From Desulfurellaceae bacterium (lineage in GTDB: Bacteria; Campylobacterota_A; Desulfurellia; Desulfurellales; Hippeaceae): a stretch of DNA of 39,033 nt. The notes under the pieces were generated by a model. It searched no databases. It worked only from the letters and a program-made list of their open reading frames with translations, and was not told the origin of the DNA. The stretch lies in assembly GCA_015493995.1 (NCBI GenBank), contig WGCD01000102.1, positions 1-39,033 of the forward strand. Direction: 5' to 3'. Below are positions 1-9,744 of this stretch, piece by piece. A program made the translations under genes and the position numbers. Numbering within the stretch: the stretch's first letter is position 1; the number at the start of each line of letters is the position of its first letter.

Positions 1-42
1 GCGCCTGAAGGCTGGCTTAAAAAAGTGGAAAGAAAAGTATAG
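1..42 (+). CDS. C-terminal fragment of an upstream protein (…APEGWLKKVERKV*), product not identified
   Basis: Open frame from base 1 to TAG at 40-42; too short to identify. Confidence 0.4.
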   Translation, partial: APEGWLKKVERKV

Positions 43-64
43 GTTGAATATAGATTAAAACTAT

Positions 65-826
65 ATGAAGATAGCTTTAGTTGAATTTTTAAACGCATAT
101 CCTCTGTATTTTGCGCTTAAAAACAGAATTATAGAAAACGATTTTGAGTTTTTTGCACATCCTCCGAGCGTTTGCTCTCTGCTTTTGAGGAAAAATGAGG
201 TTGACATAGGAAACGTTCCCATTGTGGAGTATGCAAACTCAGACAAATACGGAATAATAAGCGACTGCTGCATTTCGAGCAACAAACAGGTAAAAAGCGT
301 CGTTTTGTTTCTAAAAAAGCCTTTAAATAAGATTGAGAGAGTCAAACTCGATAAAAATTCAAACACCTCCGTAGCACTGACAAAGGTTCTGTTTCGTTTT
401 AAATATAACATCAGTGTTGATTATGTGTATGGTGGTGATGCCGATTGCGAACTGGTCATAGGCGACAGGGCTCTTGAAAGGATAAAAACTCAAAACGGTG
501 AAAAACTCGATTTGGCTGTTGAGTGGAACGATATGACATCCCTGCCTTTTGTTTTTGCAACGTGGGTTACAAACAAAAGACCGAAAGAAAATGTTAAAAG
601 GATATTTATAGAATCAAAAGAGTGGGGTAAAAACAATATTGAGATAATTTGTGAAAGTTTCGCAAAAAAGACGGATATTATCGATAAACAAGAGTGTAAA
701 AGCTATCTTACAAAAAACATATCGTATGATTTAACCGGTGAAAAGATTGAATCGATAAAAACATTCTTTAAATATGCATACGCCTGCAGCGCTGTATCGG
801 ACAATCCGAAACTCAAGTTTATTTGA
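65..826 (+). CDS. mqnA: Chorismate dehydratase MqnA (futalosine menaquinone pathway)
   Basis: 253 aa; N-terminal VEFLNAYPLYFAL, SLLLRKNEVDIGNVPIVEY, VIGDRAL and DLAVEWNDMTSLPFVFATWV segments typical of MqnA. Confidence 0.9.
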   Translation: MKIALVEFLNAYPLYFALKNRIIENDFEFFAHPPSVCSLLLRKNEVDIGNVPIVEYANSDKYGIISDCCISSNKQVKSVVLFLKKPLNKIERVKLDKNSNTSVALTKVLFRFKYNISVDYVYGGDADCELVIGDRALERIKTQNGEKLDLAVEWNDMTSLPFVFATWVTNKRPKENVKRIFIESKEWGKNNIEIICESFAKKTDIIDKQECKSYLTKNISYDLTGEKIESIKTFFKYAYACSAVSDNPKLKFI

Positions 827-2261
827 TAGCACCTACAGGGGCATTGCTTATGAAGTATTTCAAATCATCGTTAGAGAATTCGATTGCCCCGCCAAGGTAG
901 GCAGACCTGCTTCTTGAGTTGAGGATTTCGTTCACTCCGCCAAATAGGCTGAAATGTCTCCAAAACGTATATGAAAGCTGGGCTTTCAGCTGAGCATTGT
1001 TGTCTCTTATATCGTTATCGTGGTTAAAGTCAAATGCGTCTATGCTGAATTTAGCCCTATCGTTTAAAGCATAGTAATCCGCTCCGACGCCGAAGGTGGA
1101 TTCCGTAATTCCTCCCCTTAAGACAAAGTTGTAATATCTTTTTCCCATCTGTGCCGTGAATCTCATCTTATTTGAGTCGTTACCCGATGGGTTCGGGGTA
1201 TCCTCATAATTCTTTTCGCTAACCAAACCTATTCTGTAGAACTTATCCGGCATTGTATAGATATCAGCATTTATAAACCCTTTTGAATTCCCGTCTCTGA
1301 AAAGATACTCGCTTCCGGTTGAAACCTTAATAAATATTCTGTTTGTTTTGCTTAAATATCTTTTTATGTATTTGAGAGTTTCGTCCAGGTTGTTATATAC
1401 CGAATCGTTATTGACAAGTTTACCTATCGTGCCTTTCCCGTTATTAATCTTACCTGTTATATTTTTAATGTTGCTCGATGCCTCGTTAATATTGTTATAA
1501 AGGGAGTTATCGTTTATCAACTTACCGAGGCTTCCTTTGCCTTGTCTCATTCTGTATGTCATAAAATATATATTATCAAGGGTTTTATTGAGTTTTTCCA
1601 TAGAATATCTTGCGTTTGCTATAGCCAATTTAACGTTTTGCTTATTCTCATTTACCATATTCTTGATAACTTCCATAGATTTATTAAAGTTCTCCATAGC
1701 ATCTTTTGCCTGTTGAATTGCAACTTTAAGCGTTTTTCTGTTTTCTTGAACCATCTCGTCAAGATGTTCGCTCAACTGACCGATTTTTTCTATGGCTTTT
1801 GATATATTCTCCCTGTTTTGGTTGTTAAAGACCTTGTTAATATTTTTGACAAGTGTGCCTATATCCGTAGCGGATTCGGTTCTTGTAAGATAATCCCCGT
1901 TCTTTAAATACTTATTTGCACTGCCGAACTGTATCTCCAAGAACTTCTCACCGAGCAAACTCTTGCTTTTAATCAACGCAACCGAGTCAACGGGAATCTT
2001 ATATTGACTGTAAATCGCAATGCTTACAACGGCTTTTGCGCCTTTTAAGCGAATATTTTTAACAACGCCGACGGTAACGCCCGCAACCTTTACCTTAGTA
2101 TTAACATCAAGCCCCGACACATCGCTAAAAGGAGCATATATGGTATATGCAGGCTTATGTTTGAAACTAAATTTACCCATCTGCGTCGTTAGCCATCCAA
2201 GCAGTATCAAAACAATAACCACAAACAGACCGACTATAATCTCAAAATTCTTACCTTTCAT
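819..2261 (-). CDS. mlaD: MlaD/MCE-domain protein with long helical linker and C-terminal beta-barrel-like region
   Basis: N-terminal TM helix, MCE domain (YTIYAPFSDVSGLDVNTKVKVAGVTVGVVKNI), GKG[ST]xGKL repeats; C-terminal region rich in alternating amphipathic strands. SD AGGAGA before ATG. Confidence 0.9.
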   Translation of the reverse strand: MKGKNFEIIVGLFVVIVLILLGWLTTQMGKFSFKHKPAYTIYAPFSDVSGLDVNTKVKVAGVTVGVVKNIRLKGAKAVVSIAIYSQYKIPVDSVALIKSKSLLGEKFLEIQFGSANKYLKNGDYLTRTESATDIGTLVKNINKVFNNQNRENISKAIEKIGQLSEHLDEMVQENRKTLKVAIQQAKDAMENFNKSMEVIKNMVNENKQNVKLAIANARYSMEKLNKTLDNIYFMTYRMRQGKGSLGKLINDNSLYNNINEASSNIKNITGKINNGKGTIGKLVNNDSVYNNLDETLKYIKRYLSKTNRIFIKVSTGSEYLFRDGNSKGFINADIYTMPDKFYRIGLVSEKNYEDTPNPSGNDSNKMRFTAQMGKRYYNFVLRGGITESTFGVGADYYALNDRAKFSIDAFDFNHDNDIRDNNAQLKAQLSYTFWRHFSLFGGVNEILNSRSRSAYLGGAIEFSNDDLKYFISNAPVGAIK

Positions 2262-3001
2262 ATTGATTCTCCTATTTCATAAGCCTTCAAAAAATCTTTA
2301 ACCAATTCATTGTCCGAGTTTAAAAAAGATTCCTTGCTCCCGAATTCTACAATCTTTCCATTATCCAATAATCCTATATTATCTGCAATCTTAAATGTCA
2401 ATGACAAATCGTGACTTATTATAAAACAGGTCGTTGAGAGTTTCATCTGCATATCCTTAATAAGACCGGCTATTGCCATTGCAGAAACCGGGTCAAGCCC
2501 GGTTGTCGGCTCATCAAAAAATATAAACTCCGGCTGCGTTATAATAGCCCTTGCCAACCCTACCCTTTTTTTCATTCCACCGGATAACTCAGAAGGCATT
2601 TTATCGTATATTTCACCTAGTCCAACAAGCTCAAGCGTCTTTTTAACCGACTCTTTTATCTTTTTTCTGTTTTTAATAAGTCTGTGTTCCACAACGGGAA
2701 ACGCTATGTTTTCAAAAACACTCAAAGAATCAAACAAAGCCGCATCTTGAAATAAAACACCGAAGTTCATCCTTATCTTATTTAACTTTTTCTTGCTTGC
2801 CGTTACCATATCGTCTTCATTATACAACACTCTGCCGCTGTCAGGCTTCAAAAGCCCTATGATATTTTTAAGCAAAACACTTTTACCCGTTCCGCTTTTT
2901 CCTATTATAACAGTGATTTTGCCGTCTTCTATAGATAAATTCACACCGTCCAAAACCGTTTGGGTTTGGAAACTTTTCTTTAATTCTTCAACTCTAATCA
3001 T
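2258..3001 (-). CDS. mlaF: ABC transporter ATP-binding protein, MlaF-type
   Basis: Walker A GKSGTGKS, signature LSGGMKKRVGLARAI, Walker B FIFFDEPTTGLDP; 4-nt overlap with mlaD. Confidence 0.93.
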   Translation of the reverse strand: MIRVEELKKSFQTQTVLDGVNLSIEDGKITVIIGKSGTGKSVLLKNIIGLLKPDSGRVLYNEDDMVTASKKKLNKIRMNFGVLFQDAALFDSLSVFENIAFPVVEHRLIKNRKKIKESVKKTLELVGLGEIYDKMPSELSGGMKKRVGLARAIITQPEFIFFDEPTTGLDPVSAMAIAGLIKDMQMKLSTTCFIISHDLSLTFKIADNIGLLDNGKIVEFGSKESFLNSDNELVKDFLKAYEIGESI

Positions 3002-3005
3002 TTTA

Positions 3006-3776
3006 TCAAAACAGCAAAGCTGTCAGGAAATAATCCGCCACAAGAACAGATATGCTTGCCGCAACAACGGCTTTTGTGGTCGAATTACCGACTCCCTTTG
3101 CCCCTCCGTCAGTATTTAAGCCCATATAACATCCGATTAAAGAAATTATAAATCCGAAAACCCCCGCTTTAATGAGACCGTATGTCAAATCACTCAAATC
3201 GATGTATATTTGAATGTTTTTTATGTAAGCCGTAGGGTTTAAATTCAGTATATTCACACCAACAAGATAGCCTCCGATATTTCCGACAGCATTTGATATT
3301 ATAACGAGTGCCGGAAGCATAACTGTCATTGCTATAATCCTCGGTACAACAAGAAAGTTAACCGGATTTACAGCCATAACCTCCAAAGCGTCTATCTGCT
3401 GTGTCACCTTCATAGTGCCGAGTTCAGCTGCCATTGCGGAAACATTTCTTGCAACTATCATTAAAGCCGTTAAAACCGGCGCAAGCTCCCTTCCTAAAGA
3501 AACCGCAACTGTATATCCTATCATATCGTCTGCACCGAACTTATGAAATCCGTGGTATATCTGCAAAGCCTCCACCATACCGACAAAAATAGAGGTTAAA
3601 AAAACTATCAGTGTTGATTTGACACCGACATAGTACATCTGCTCGAACGTTTTTCTTATTCTGGCAGGACCGGACAAAAAAGCCAGAACAAACCCGAAAG
3701 AAAGTTCCAATATACCGCCTGTATCTTTTAGAAAGTTTAAAAACCCGCTTCCTATAGACTCAAAAAACGACAGCAT
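3006..3776 (-). CDS. mlaE: MlaE/YrbE-type ABC permease
   Basis: 256 aa; GRELAPVLTALMIVARNVSAMAAELGTMKVTQQIDALEVMAVNPVNFLVVPR is characteristic of MlaE permeases. Confidence 0.93.
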   Translation of the reverse strand: MLSFFESIGSGFLNFLKDTGGILELSFGFVLAFLSGPARIRKTFEQMYYVGVKSTLIVFLTSIFVGMVEALQIYHGFHKFGADDMIGYTVAVSLGRELAPVLTALMIVARNVSAMAAELGTMKVTQQIDALEVMAVNPVNFLVVPRIIAMTVMLPALVIISNAVGNIGGYLVGVNILNLNPTAYIKNIQIYIDLSDLTYGLIKAGVFGFIISLIGCYMGLNTDGGAKGVGNSTTKAVVAASISVLVADYFLTALLF

Positions 3777-3778
3777 AT

Positions 3779-4900
3779 CTAATCCGTATAAACCTTTTGC
3801 GCTCTGATGCTTTTTGCTATGTTTGTCAAAATTTCATAGCTGATTGTTCCGCTTTTTTCCGCCAACTCGTCAGCCGTTATGGTCTCTTTGCCAGACGAAC
3901 CCAAAATAACAACCTCATCTTCTGCAGATGCATCTGCATCCGTTATATCACACATAAACATATCCATACAGACGCTACCGATACCCCTGCACCTTACTCC
4001 GTTAATCAAACACTCCATCTTATTGGACAGGTTTCTGAACAATCCGTCTGCATATCCGAAAGCCACAACACCCACAACCATATCACGCTCAGCCCTAAAC
4101 GTCCTGCCGTAGCTTATACCTTCTCCTTTTTTCAGTTCGTGAATACTAATCAACTGTGATTTTACATCTAAAATAGGCTTTAAGTCAACTGTCTTTTTCA
4201 AATCTGCCGAAGGGAGGTATCCGTACAAACCCAATCCCGGTCTGACACAGTTAAAATGTGTCTCTTTGTGCTGCACAAAAGCGCCGGTATTTGCTATATG
4301 CTTGTATTTCACATCAAAACCGGCAGACTCGAAAAACTCTATTAACGATTTAAATCTGTCATTTTGCACCAATGTCCACTCGCTATCGCTTTCGGAGTCG
4401 CTAAAATGACTCATAAGTCCTTCAAGTGCAATACTATCTTTTTCTTTTGAGCACAACTTTGCAACTTCCTCTGCATATTCAATATTCATACCGAGTCTCG
4501 ACATACCCGTATCAAACTTCAAGTGCAAGGGAAATCTAACACCCTTATCCTTTGCAAAACCAATCGCATCCGTTAACAGCTTAAAGCTATGAATAACAGG
4601 TGTTATATTCAAACTGTGCATAACTTCAAAATCAGTGCCGTGCATACAGCTCATAACCAGAATATTCTCATCTATACCCTTTTGCCTTAACAAAACGGCT
4701 TCTTCGGTATGCGCAACACCGAGATATGCAACATTGGAATATTCACAGAGGGTATTTGCCACCTCAAAAATGCCGTGCCCGTAACCGTCTGCTTTGATGA
4801 CGGGAATGATACTCACGTTGCTGCCCACAATATCGCTTATTTTTTCAAAATTATAACGCAACCTGCCAAGATGTATCGTCGCCGTTATGTTAAAATTCAT
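3779..4900 (-). CDS. alr: Alanine racemase
   Basis: PLP-lysine motif VIPVIKADGYGHG, RPGLGLYGY, SYGRTF, GSVCMDM. Confidence 0.95.
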   Translation of the reverse strand: MNFNITATIHLGRLRYNFEKISDIVGSNVSIIPVIKADGYGHGIFEVANTLCEYSNVAYLGVAHTEEAVLLRQKGIDENILVMSCMHGTDFEVMHSLNITPVIHSFKLLTDAIGFAKDKGVRFPLHLKFDTGMSRLGMNIEYAEEVAKLCSKEKDSIALEGLMSHFSDSESDSEWTLVQNDRFKSLIEFFESAGFDVKYKHIANTGAFVQHKETHFNCVRPGLGLYGYLPSADLKKTVDLKPILDVKSQLISIHELKKGEGISYGRTFRAERDMVVGVVAFGYADGLFRNLSNKMECLINGVRCRGIGSVCMDMFMCDITDADASAEDEVVILGSSGKETITADELAEKSGTISYEILTNIAKSIRAQKVYTD

Positions 4901-4901
4901 A

Positions 4902-6575
4902 CTACTTTGTTTTCTTTTCTATCTTTGACCAGCTATCTTTCAGCGTAGCGGTTCTGTTAAATATAAGGTTGTTCTTGTTTGAATCCTTATCAAGGCAGAA
5001 ATAACCTTTTCTCAAAAACTGGAATCTGTCCTCAAGTTTAGCATCTTTTAGAGAGGGTTCGGCTTTACAGTTATCCAACACCACACAGGAATCGGGGTTT
5101 AAAGATTCTATAAAATCACTATCGTCTTTGCCGGGTTCCTCATCTTTAAACAGATGGTTGTACAGCCTTACCTTAATATCTATGCAGTGTTTTGCAGAAA
5201 CCCAGTGCAAGGTACCCCTAACCTTCCTGCCGTCATCTGTCCAACCGCCTTTTGATTTAGGGTCGTATGTACAGTGCAACTCAACTATATTTCCGTTTTT
5301 ATCCTTAATTACATCCGTGCAGGTTATATAATATGCGTGTTTTAACCTAACCTCTCTACCGGGTGCGAGCCTGAAAAATTTCTTGGGAGCATCTTCTCTA
5401 AAATCCTCTTTTTCTATGTAAACCTCTCTGCAAAAGGGGATTTTCCTAACTCCGTCTTCCGGTTTTTCGGGGTTATTATCGGCATCCAATTCTTCAACCT
5501 CATCTTCGGGATAGTTCGTGATAACAACCTTTAAAGGCTCCAAAACAGCCATTACTCTCTTTGCATTCCTGTTCAATTCATCCCTTATGCAGTGTTCAAG
5601 AAGCGCATAATCCACAACGGAATCGCTCTTTGTCACACCGGTTCTTTCGACAAAATCCCTTATCGACTCAGGCGTATAACCTCTTCTTCTTAAACCGGCT
5701 AAGGTTGGCATTCGGGGGTCATCCCACCCTTGAACATAACCGCCGTCAACAAGTTTATTCAATTTCCTCTTACTTAACACCGTATAGGTTAAATTCAACC
5801 TTGCAAACTCAATCTGTTGGGGTTTGTATATACCCAGTTCATCCAAAAACCACTCATAGAGTATCCTGTGGTCGGCAAACTCAAGCGTGCAGAGCGAATG
5901 TGTTATGCCCTCTATGGAGTCCTCTAAACAGTGCGCCCAATCGTATGTCGGATATATAGACCATTTGTTCGCCGTTTTGTGGTGTGGTGTATGAAGAATC
6001 CTGTACATAACCGGGTCTCTCATATTCAGATTTGGGTGTGACATATCTATTTTAGCCCTCAATGTTTTTGAACCGTCTTCAAATTCTCCGTTTTTCATTC
6101 TCTCAAATAACTCAAGATTCTCCTCTATGCTGCGATTTCTATAGGGACTGTCTTTTCCCGGTGAAGTCAGCGTTCCTCTGTATTGCCTTATTTCATCGGC
6201 ACTTAAATCGCAAACATACGCTTTGTTCTTCTTAATTAACAAAACGGCATATTCATACATTTTATCGAAATAGGAGGATGCATAGAAAAGTCTGTCTTCC
6301 CAATCAAAACCAAGCCACTTAACATCTTCTATTATTGAGTTAACATATTTCTTGTCCTCTTTTAAAGGGTTCGTATCGTCAAATCTCAAGTTGCACTTAC
6401 CATTATACTTTTGAGCAGTTGCAAAATTCAAACAGATGGATTTGGCGTGACCTATATGCAGATAGCCGTTTGGCTCAGGCGGAAATCTGGTATGAACACG
6501 CCCTCCGTATCTGTTGCTTTCAATATCCTTTTCAATGATTTCCTCGATAAAATTGGAATATTCTTTTTTTACCAT
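4902..6575 (-). CDS. glnS: Glutaminyl-tRNA synthetase
   Basis: [44 protein letters not shown] motifs typical of GlnRS. Confidence 0.95.
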   Translation of the reverse strand: MVKKEYSNFIEEIIEKDIESNRYGGRVHTRFPPEPNGYLHIGHAKSICLNFATAQKYNGKCNLRFDDTNPLKEDKKYVNSIIEDVKWLGFDWEDRLFYASSYFDKMYEYAVLLIKKNKAYVCDLSADEIRQYRGTLTSPGKDSPYRNRSIEENLELFERMKNGEFEDGSKTLRAKIDMSHPNLNMRDPVMYRILHTPHHKTANKWSIYPTYDWAHCLEDSIEGITHSLCTLEFADHRILYEWFLDELGIYKPQQIEFARLNLTYTVLSKRKLNKLVDGGYVQGWDDPRMPTLAGLRRRGYTPESIRDFVERTGVTKSDSVVDYALLEHCIRDELNRNAKRVMAVLEPLKVVITNYPEDEVEELDADNNPEKPEDGVRKIPFCREVYIEKEDFREDAPKKFFRLAPGREVRLKHAYYITCTDVIKDKNGNIVELHCTYDPKSKGGWTDDGRKVRGTLHWVSAKHCIDIKVRLYNHLFKDEEPGKDDSDFIESLNPDSCVVLDNCKAEPSLKDAKLEDRFQFLRKGYFCLDKDSNKNNLIFNRTATLKDSWSKIEKKTK

Positions 6576-6670
6576 ACAAACTCCCGGCTTTTAATTTTAA
6601 GCGCCAAATAGTATCACAACAACCCGTCCATTTCAAGGTGAGCCTGTTAAAGTTAGGGAAATTCTGCTGT

Positions 6671-7564
6671 TTACTCTATCTCTTTTTGCGCCTTCATAGC
6701 GGCAATAAGTATGGATATTAAGATGATAGCCATACCAAAACCCTGCATAAGGATTATTTTTTCATTAAAAATGACATAGGCGAGAATACTTGCCCCGATA
6801 GGCTCACCGAGTGTTGATATGGCAACAACGCTTGTTTTTGCATATTTCAGCGCATAGTTAAACGATGTATGTCCTATCAATTGCGGAATAACGGCAAGCA
6901 AAACCATATACAGATAGGAACTTTCATTGTAACCGAAAAACGGTTCTTTGAAAAATAGGGCAGCAATAAATGAAAAGAACGCCGCAAAACTATAAACAAC
7001 CGTTATGTAGCTCATTATATCCATAAACCGCCTTAAATATGAGCCTACAATAAAATAACCCGAAACTGCCACTGCACCGAGCAGGGCAAACATATCTCCA
7101 AGCAGAGCACGTTTGTCAAAAGTTTTAAAAAACAGACCCCCGTCTGAGGAAGCCAAAATAATACTCCCAAAAACCGACAAAGCTATACTTATCACAATTG
7201 CGCTACCCTGTTTTTCTTTAAGTATGAAGTATGAAAACAGACCGACAAATATTGGGCTTGTGGCAACCAGAGTTACGGAGCTTGGGATTGATGTGTATTG
7301 AATAGAGGCTATCCAGAATATAAAGTGAGCGCTTAAAAAGATGCCGCCCAAAGCGGCAATCAAAAGAACTTTTTTATCATTTCCAAAAACGTTTTTTTTC
7401 TTAAAAAATGAGTAGGACAAAAGCAAAAAAGAGGATATTACAAGCCTATAGACGGTTATGATTATACTCGGCACATCTCCGGTTAATTTTATAAATATGG
7501 ATGCCAAAGAAACGCATACGATACCGATAAACAGAGCAAAATATACCTTTATCACGCTACACAC
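6671..7564 (-). CDS. EamA/DMT-family transporter
   Basis: 297 aa, ~10 TM, two EamA-like halves (…LLLAVIPQLIGHTSFNYALKYAKTSVVAISTLGEPIGASILAYVIFNE). Confidence 0.88.
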   Translation of the reverse strand: MCSVIKVYFALFIGIVCVSLASIFIKLTGDVPSIIITVYRLVISSFLLLSYSFFKKKNVFGNDKKVLLIAALGGIFLSAHFIFWIASIQYTSIPSSVTLVATSPIFVGLFSYFILKEKQGSAIVISIALSVFGSIILASSDGGLFFKTFDKRALLGDMFALLGAVAVSGYFIVGSYLRRFMDIMSYITVVYSFAAFFSFIAALFFKEPFFGYNESSYLYMVLLAVIPQLIGHTSFNYALKYAKTSVVAISTLGEPIGASILAYVIFNEKIILMQGFGMAIILISILIAAMKAQKEIE

Positions 7565-7646
7565 TCCGCAAATATTTCACAAACAGTATCACACGATAAA
7601 TATATTTTAAAGCATAAACGCTTTTTTATGCCGTTAAAAACTTTTT

Positions 7647-9236
7647 TTAAAGTTTTACCTTAGATGCTGCAATAGCCCCGTTAATATTTAAAAGTTCGTT
7701 AAGAATATCGTCTGTTACCTCTTCGTCTGTTTTTATAAAAGAGAGAGCCTCCTGCATCTTTTCTTTTCGACCAAGTCTGAAATCGGCTATATTTATATTG
7801 TGTTTACCCAGTATTGCACCAACCATACCGATAACGCCCGGTTTATCGGTGTTTCTAAACACAATTATGTTGCCCGTTAACTCTATCTCCATATCAAAAC
7901 CGTCCATATAGACGATTCTCGCTTTGTTCGGCTCAAAAACAGTTCCGCCTATCTCTATGCTCTTGTTGTCGTCATACTCCGCCTTAATAGCCATATAGTT
8001 TTTAAATTCCGTTTTTTGTTTGTATATCTTCGTATCTATCTCTATCCCGCGCTCTTTGGCAATGTAGGGTGCGTTTACATAATTTATATGCTCATCAACC
8101 ATATTTTTAAGCACGCCAACCGATGTAAACAAAGCCAAAGAGTTGTTGTAATTCTCTATCTCGCCGTGAGAATAGACCGTGACTTTGTTAATAAAACTCT
8201 TAACGTACTGCGACAAAAACGAGCCCATTCTTTCTGCCAAGCCTAAAAATTGCTTACCGATATCTGAAATTTCTTCCTCTGGCATTGCTATATTGACGGC
8301 ATTTTCATAGCCTCTGCCCTTTAGGGCGTCTATAACAGACCTCGCTATACCCTCTGCAACCTTAATTTGAGATTCATACGTATTGGCGCCTAAGTGCGGC
8401 GTCACAAACACGTTGTCAAACTCTTGAAGCGGATGGTTAGGCTGAGGCTCGTTTTCAAAAACATCAATGCCTAAAGCCCTTATCTTTCCTTTTTTCAAAC
8501 CGTCATACAAAGCTTTTTCGTTATAGAGCCCTCCGCGAGCGCAGTTTATCAAAATAACGCCCTCTTTCATCTTCTCTATCTCTTTTTCACCAATCATATT
8601 GTATGTTTCGTCGGTTTTTGGTGTGTGTATCGTAATAATATCAGACTCTTTCAAAAGCTCATCCAAGCTGTCCGTAATCCTGGCTCCTATACTCGTAGCC
8701 TTCTCTTTTTTAATATACGGGTCATAAACTATTACATCTGCCCCGAAGCTCATCGCCCTGACAGCAACACGGCTTCCTATCCTGCCCATACCGATTATAC
8801 CGAGAGTTTTGCCGCTTAACTCTATGCCCATCCACTTTTTTCTATCCCAAATATGCTTATATTTCAATTCGTAATTTGCATTTGGCATAAATCTCAAACA
8901 GTTTAACATATATGTCATAGTGTGTTCCGTTGCGGCAATAGTGTTTCCTGTCGGCATATTCAAAACCACTATTCCCTTTTTCGATGCTTCGTCCAAATCT
9001 ATATTATCAACTCCAACACCGGCTCTGCCAATCACTTTAAGGTTTTTGCAGTGGCTTAAAAACTCTTTATCTATTGTTGTTGCACTTCTTGTAATAATCG
9101 CATCGACATCGACAAGCTGCAAAGGCAGCTCCTTTTTATCCACATTCGCTTTCAGTTCAACCTCTATCTCTTTTTCAGCCCTTAGAAGCTCTATACCTTT
9201 CTCAGAAATACTGTCACAAACAGCTACTTTAAACAT
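7647..9236 (-). CDS. serA: D-3-phosphoglycerate dehydrogenase with C-terminal ACT domain
   Basis: 529 aa; VIGRAGVGVDNIDL, GKTLGIIGMGRIGSRVA, ARGGLYNEKAL, VTPHLGANT, C-terminal ACT domain. Confidence 0.95.
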   Translation of the reverse strand: MFKVAVCDSISEKGIELLRAEKEIEVELKANVDKKELPLQLVDVDAIITRSATTIDKEFLSHCKNLKVIGRAGVGVDNIDLDEASKKGIVVLNMPTGNTIAATEHTMTYMLNCLRFMPNANYELKYKHIWDRKKWMGIELSGKTLGIIGMGRIGSRVAVRAMSFGADVIVYDPYIKKEKATSIGARITDSLDELLKESDIITIHTPKTDETYNMIGEKEIEKMKEGVILINCARGGLYNEKALYDGLKKGKIRALGIDVFENEPQPNHPLQEFDNVFVTPHLGANTYESQIKVAEGIARSVIDALKGRGYENAVNIAMPEEEISDIGKQFLGLAERMGSFLSQYVKSFINKVTVYSHGEIENYNNSLALFTSVGVLKNMVDEHINYVNAPYIAKERGIEIDTKIYKQKTEFKNYMAIKAEYDDNKSIEIGGTVFEPNKARIVYMDGFDMEIELTGNIIVFRNTDKPGVIGMVGAILGKHNINIADFRLGRKEKMQEALSFIKTDEEVTDDILNELLNINGAIAASKVKL

Positions 9237-9249
9237 ACTACCTCCGAAT

Positions 9250-9729
9250 TCACTTGATACACCTGCTTATCTTCTCAGACATAACCTTATAATCGATAAC
9301 TCCCGGTACTTTGCAAATAATTTTTCCCTTTTTGCTTATCAAAATTGATGTGGGCGTTGCCAGAATGCCGCCTATATTTCTCAACTGATTCTTGTTTGCT
9401 ATTCTGTAAATCGAATATTTAATACCCAAATCGTCTATAAAATCTTCAATATCATACCTGTCTTTACTCAAACTTACGCCGATAACAAAAATAGAGTCTT
9501 TGTATTTTTTATATATCCTGTTTATGATGGATGCTTCCTTTTCACAAGGAGGACACTGTGGATAAAAAAATACAACCAAAACAGGTTTTTTACCTATAAA
9601 ATTTGCAAGATTTGTGCTTTTTTGCTTGGAATATACACCGTTTAAATTAACATCAAAGCTGCCTGCCTTAACATTGAATACACCTACCACAAAAACCAAA
9701 ACCGCTAACAAACTCAAAATTCTTTTCAT
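9250..9729 (-). CDS. TlpA/ResA-like exported thioredoxin-fold protein
   Basis: Signal peptide; VVFFYPQCPPCEKEASI (CPPC active site). Confidence 0.85.
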   Translation of the reverse strand: MKRILSLLAVLVFVVGVFNVKAGSFDVNLNGVYSKQKSTNLANFIGKKPVLVVFFYPQCPPCEKEASIINRIYKKYKDSIFVIGVSLSKDRYDIEDFIDDLGIKYSIYRIANKNQLRNIGGILATPTSILISKKGKIICKVPGVIDYKVMSEKISRCIK

Positions 9730-9744
9730 AGGGTTCTCCTTTTT

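Noticed and set aside
5561-5959. Antisense ORFs such as this 132-aa + strand ORF inside glnS (and similar ORFs across the window)
   Set aside because: Shadow ORFs opposite strongly supported coding genes; no SD, no recognisable domain, low-complexity composition.
7612-7631. Perfect 7-bp inverted repeat GCATAAA-CGCTTT-TTTATGC downstream of serA
   Set aside because: AT-rich stem without a clear U-tract on the minus strand; terminator role unsupported.
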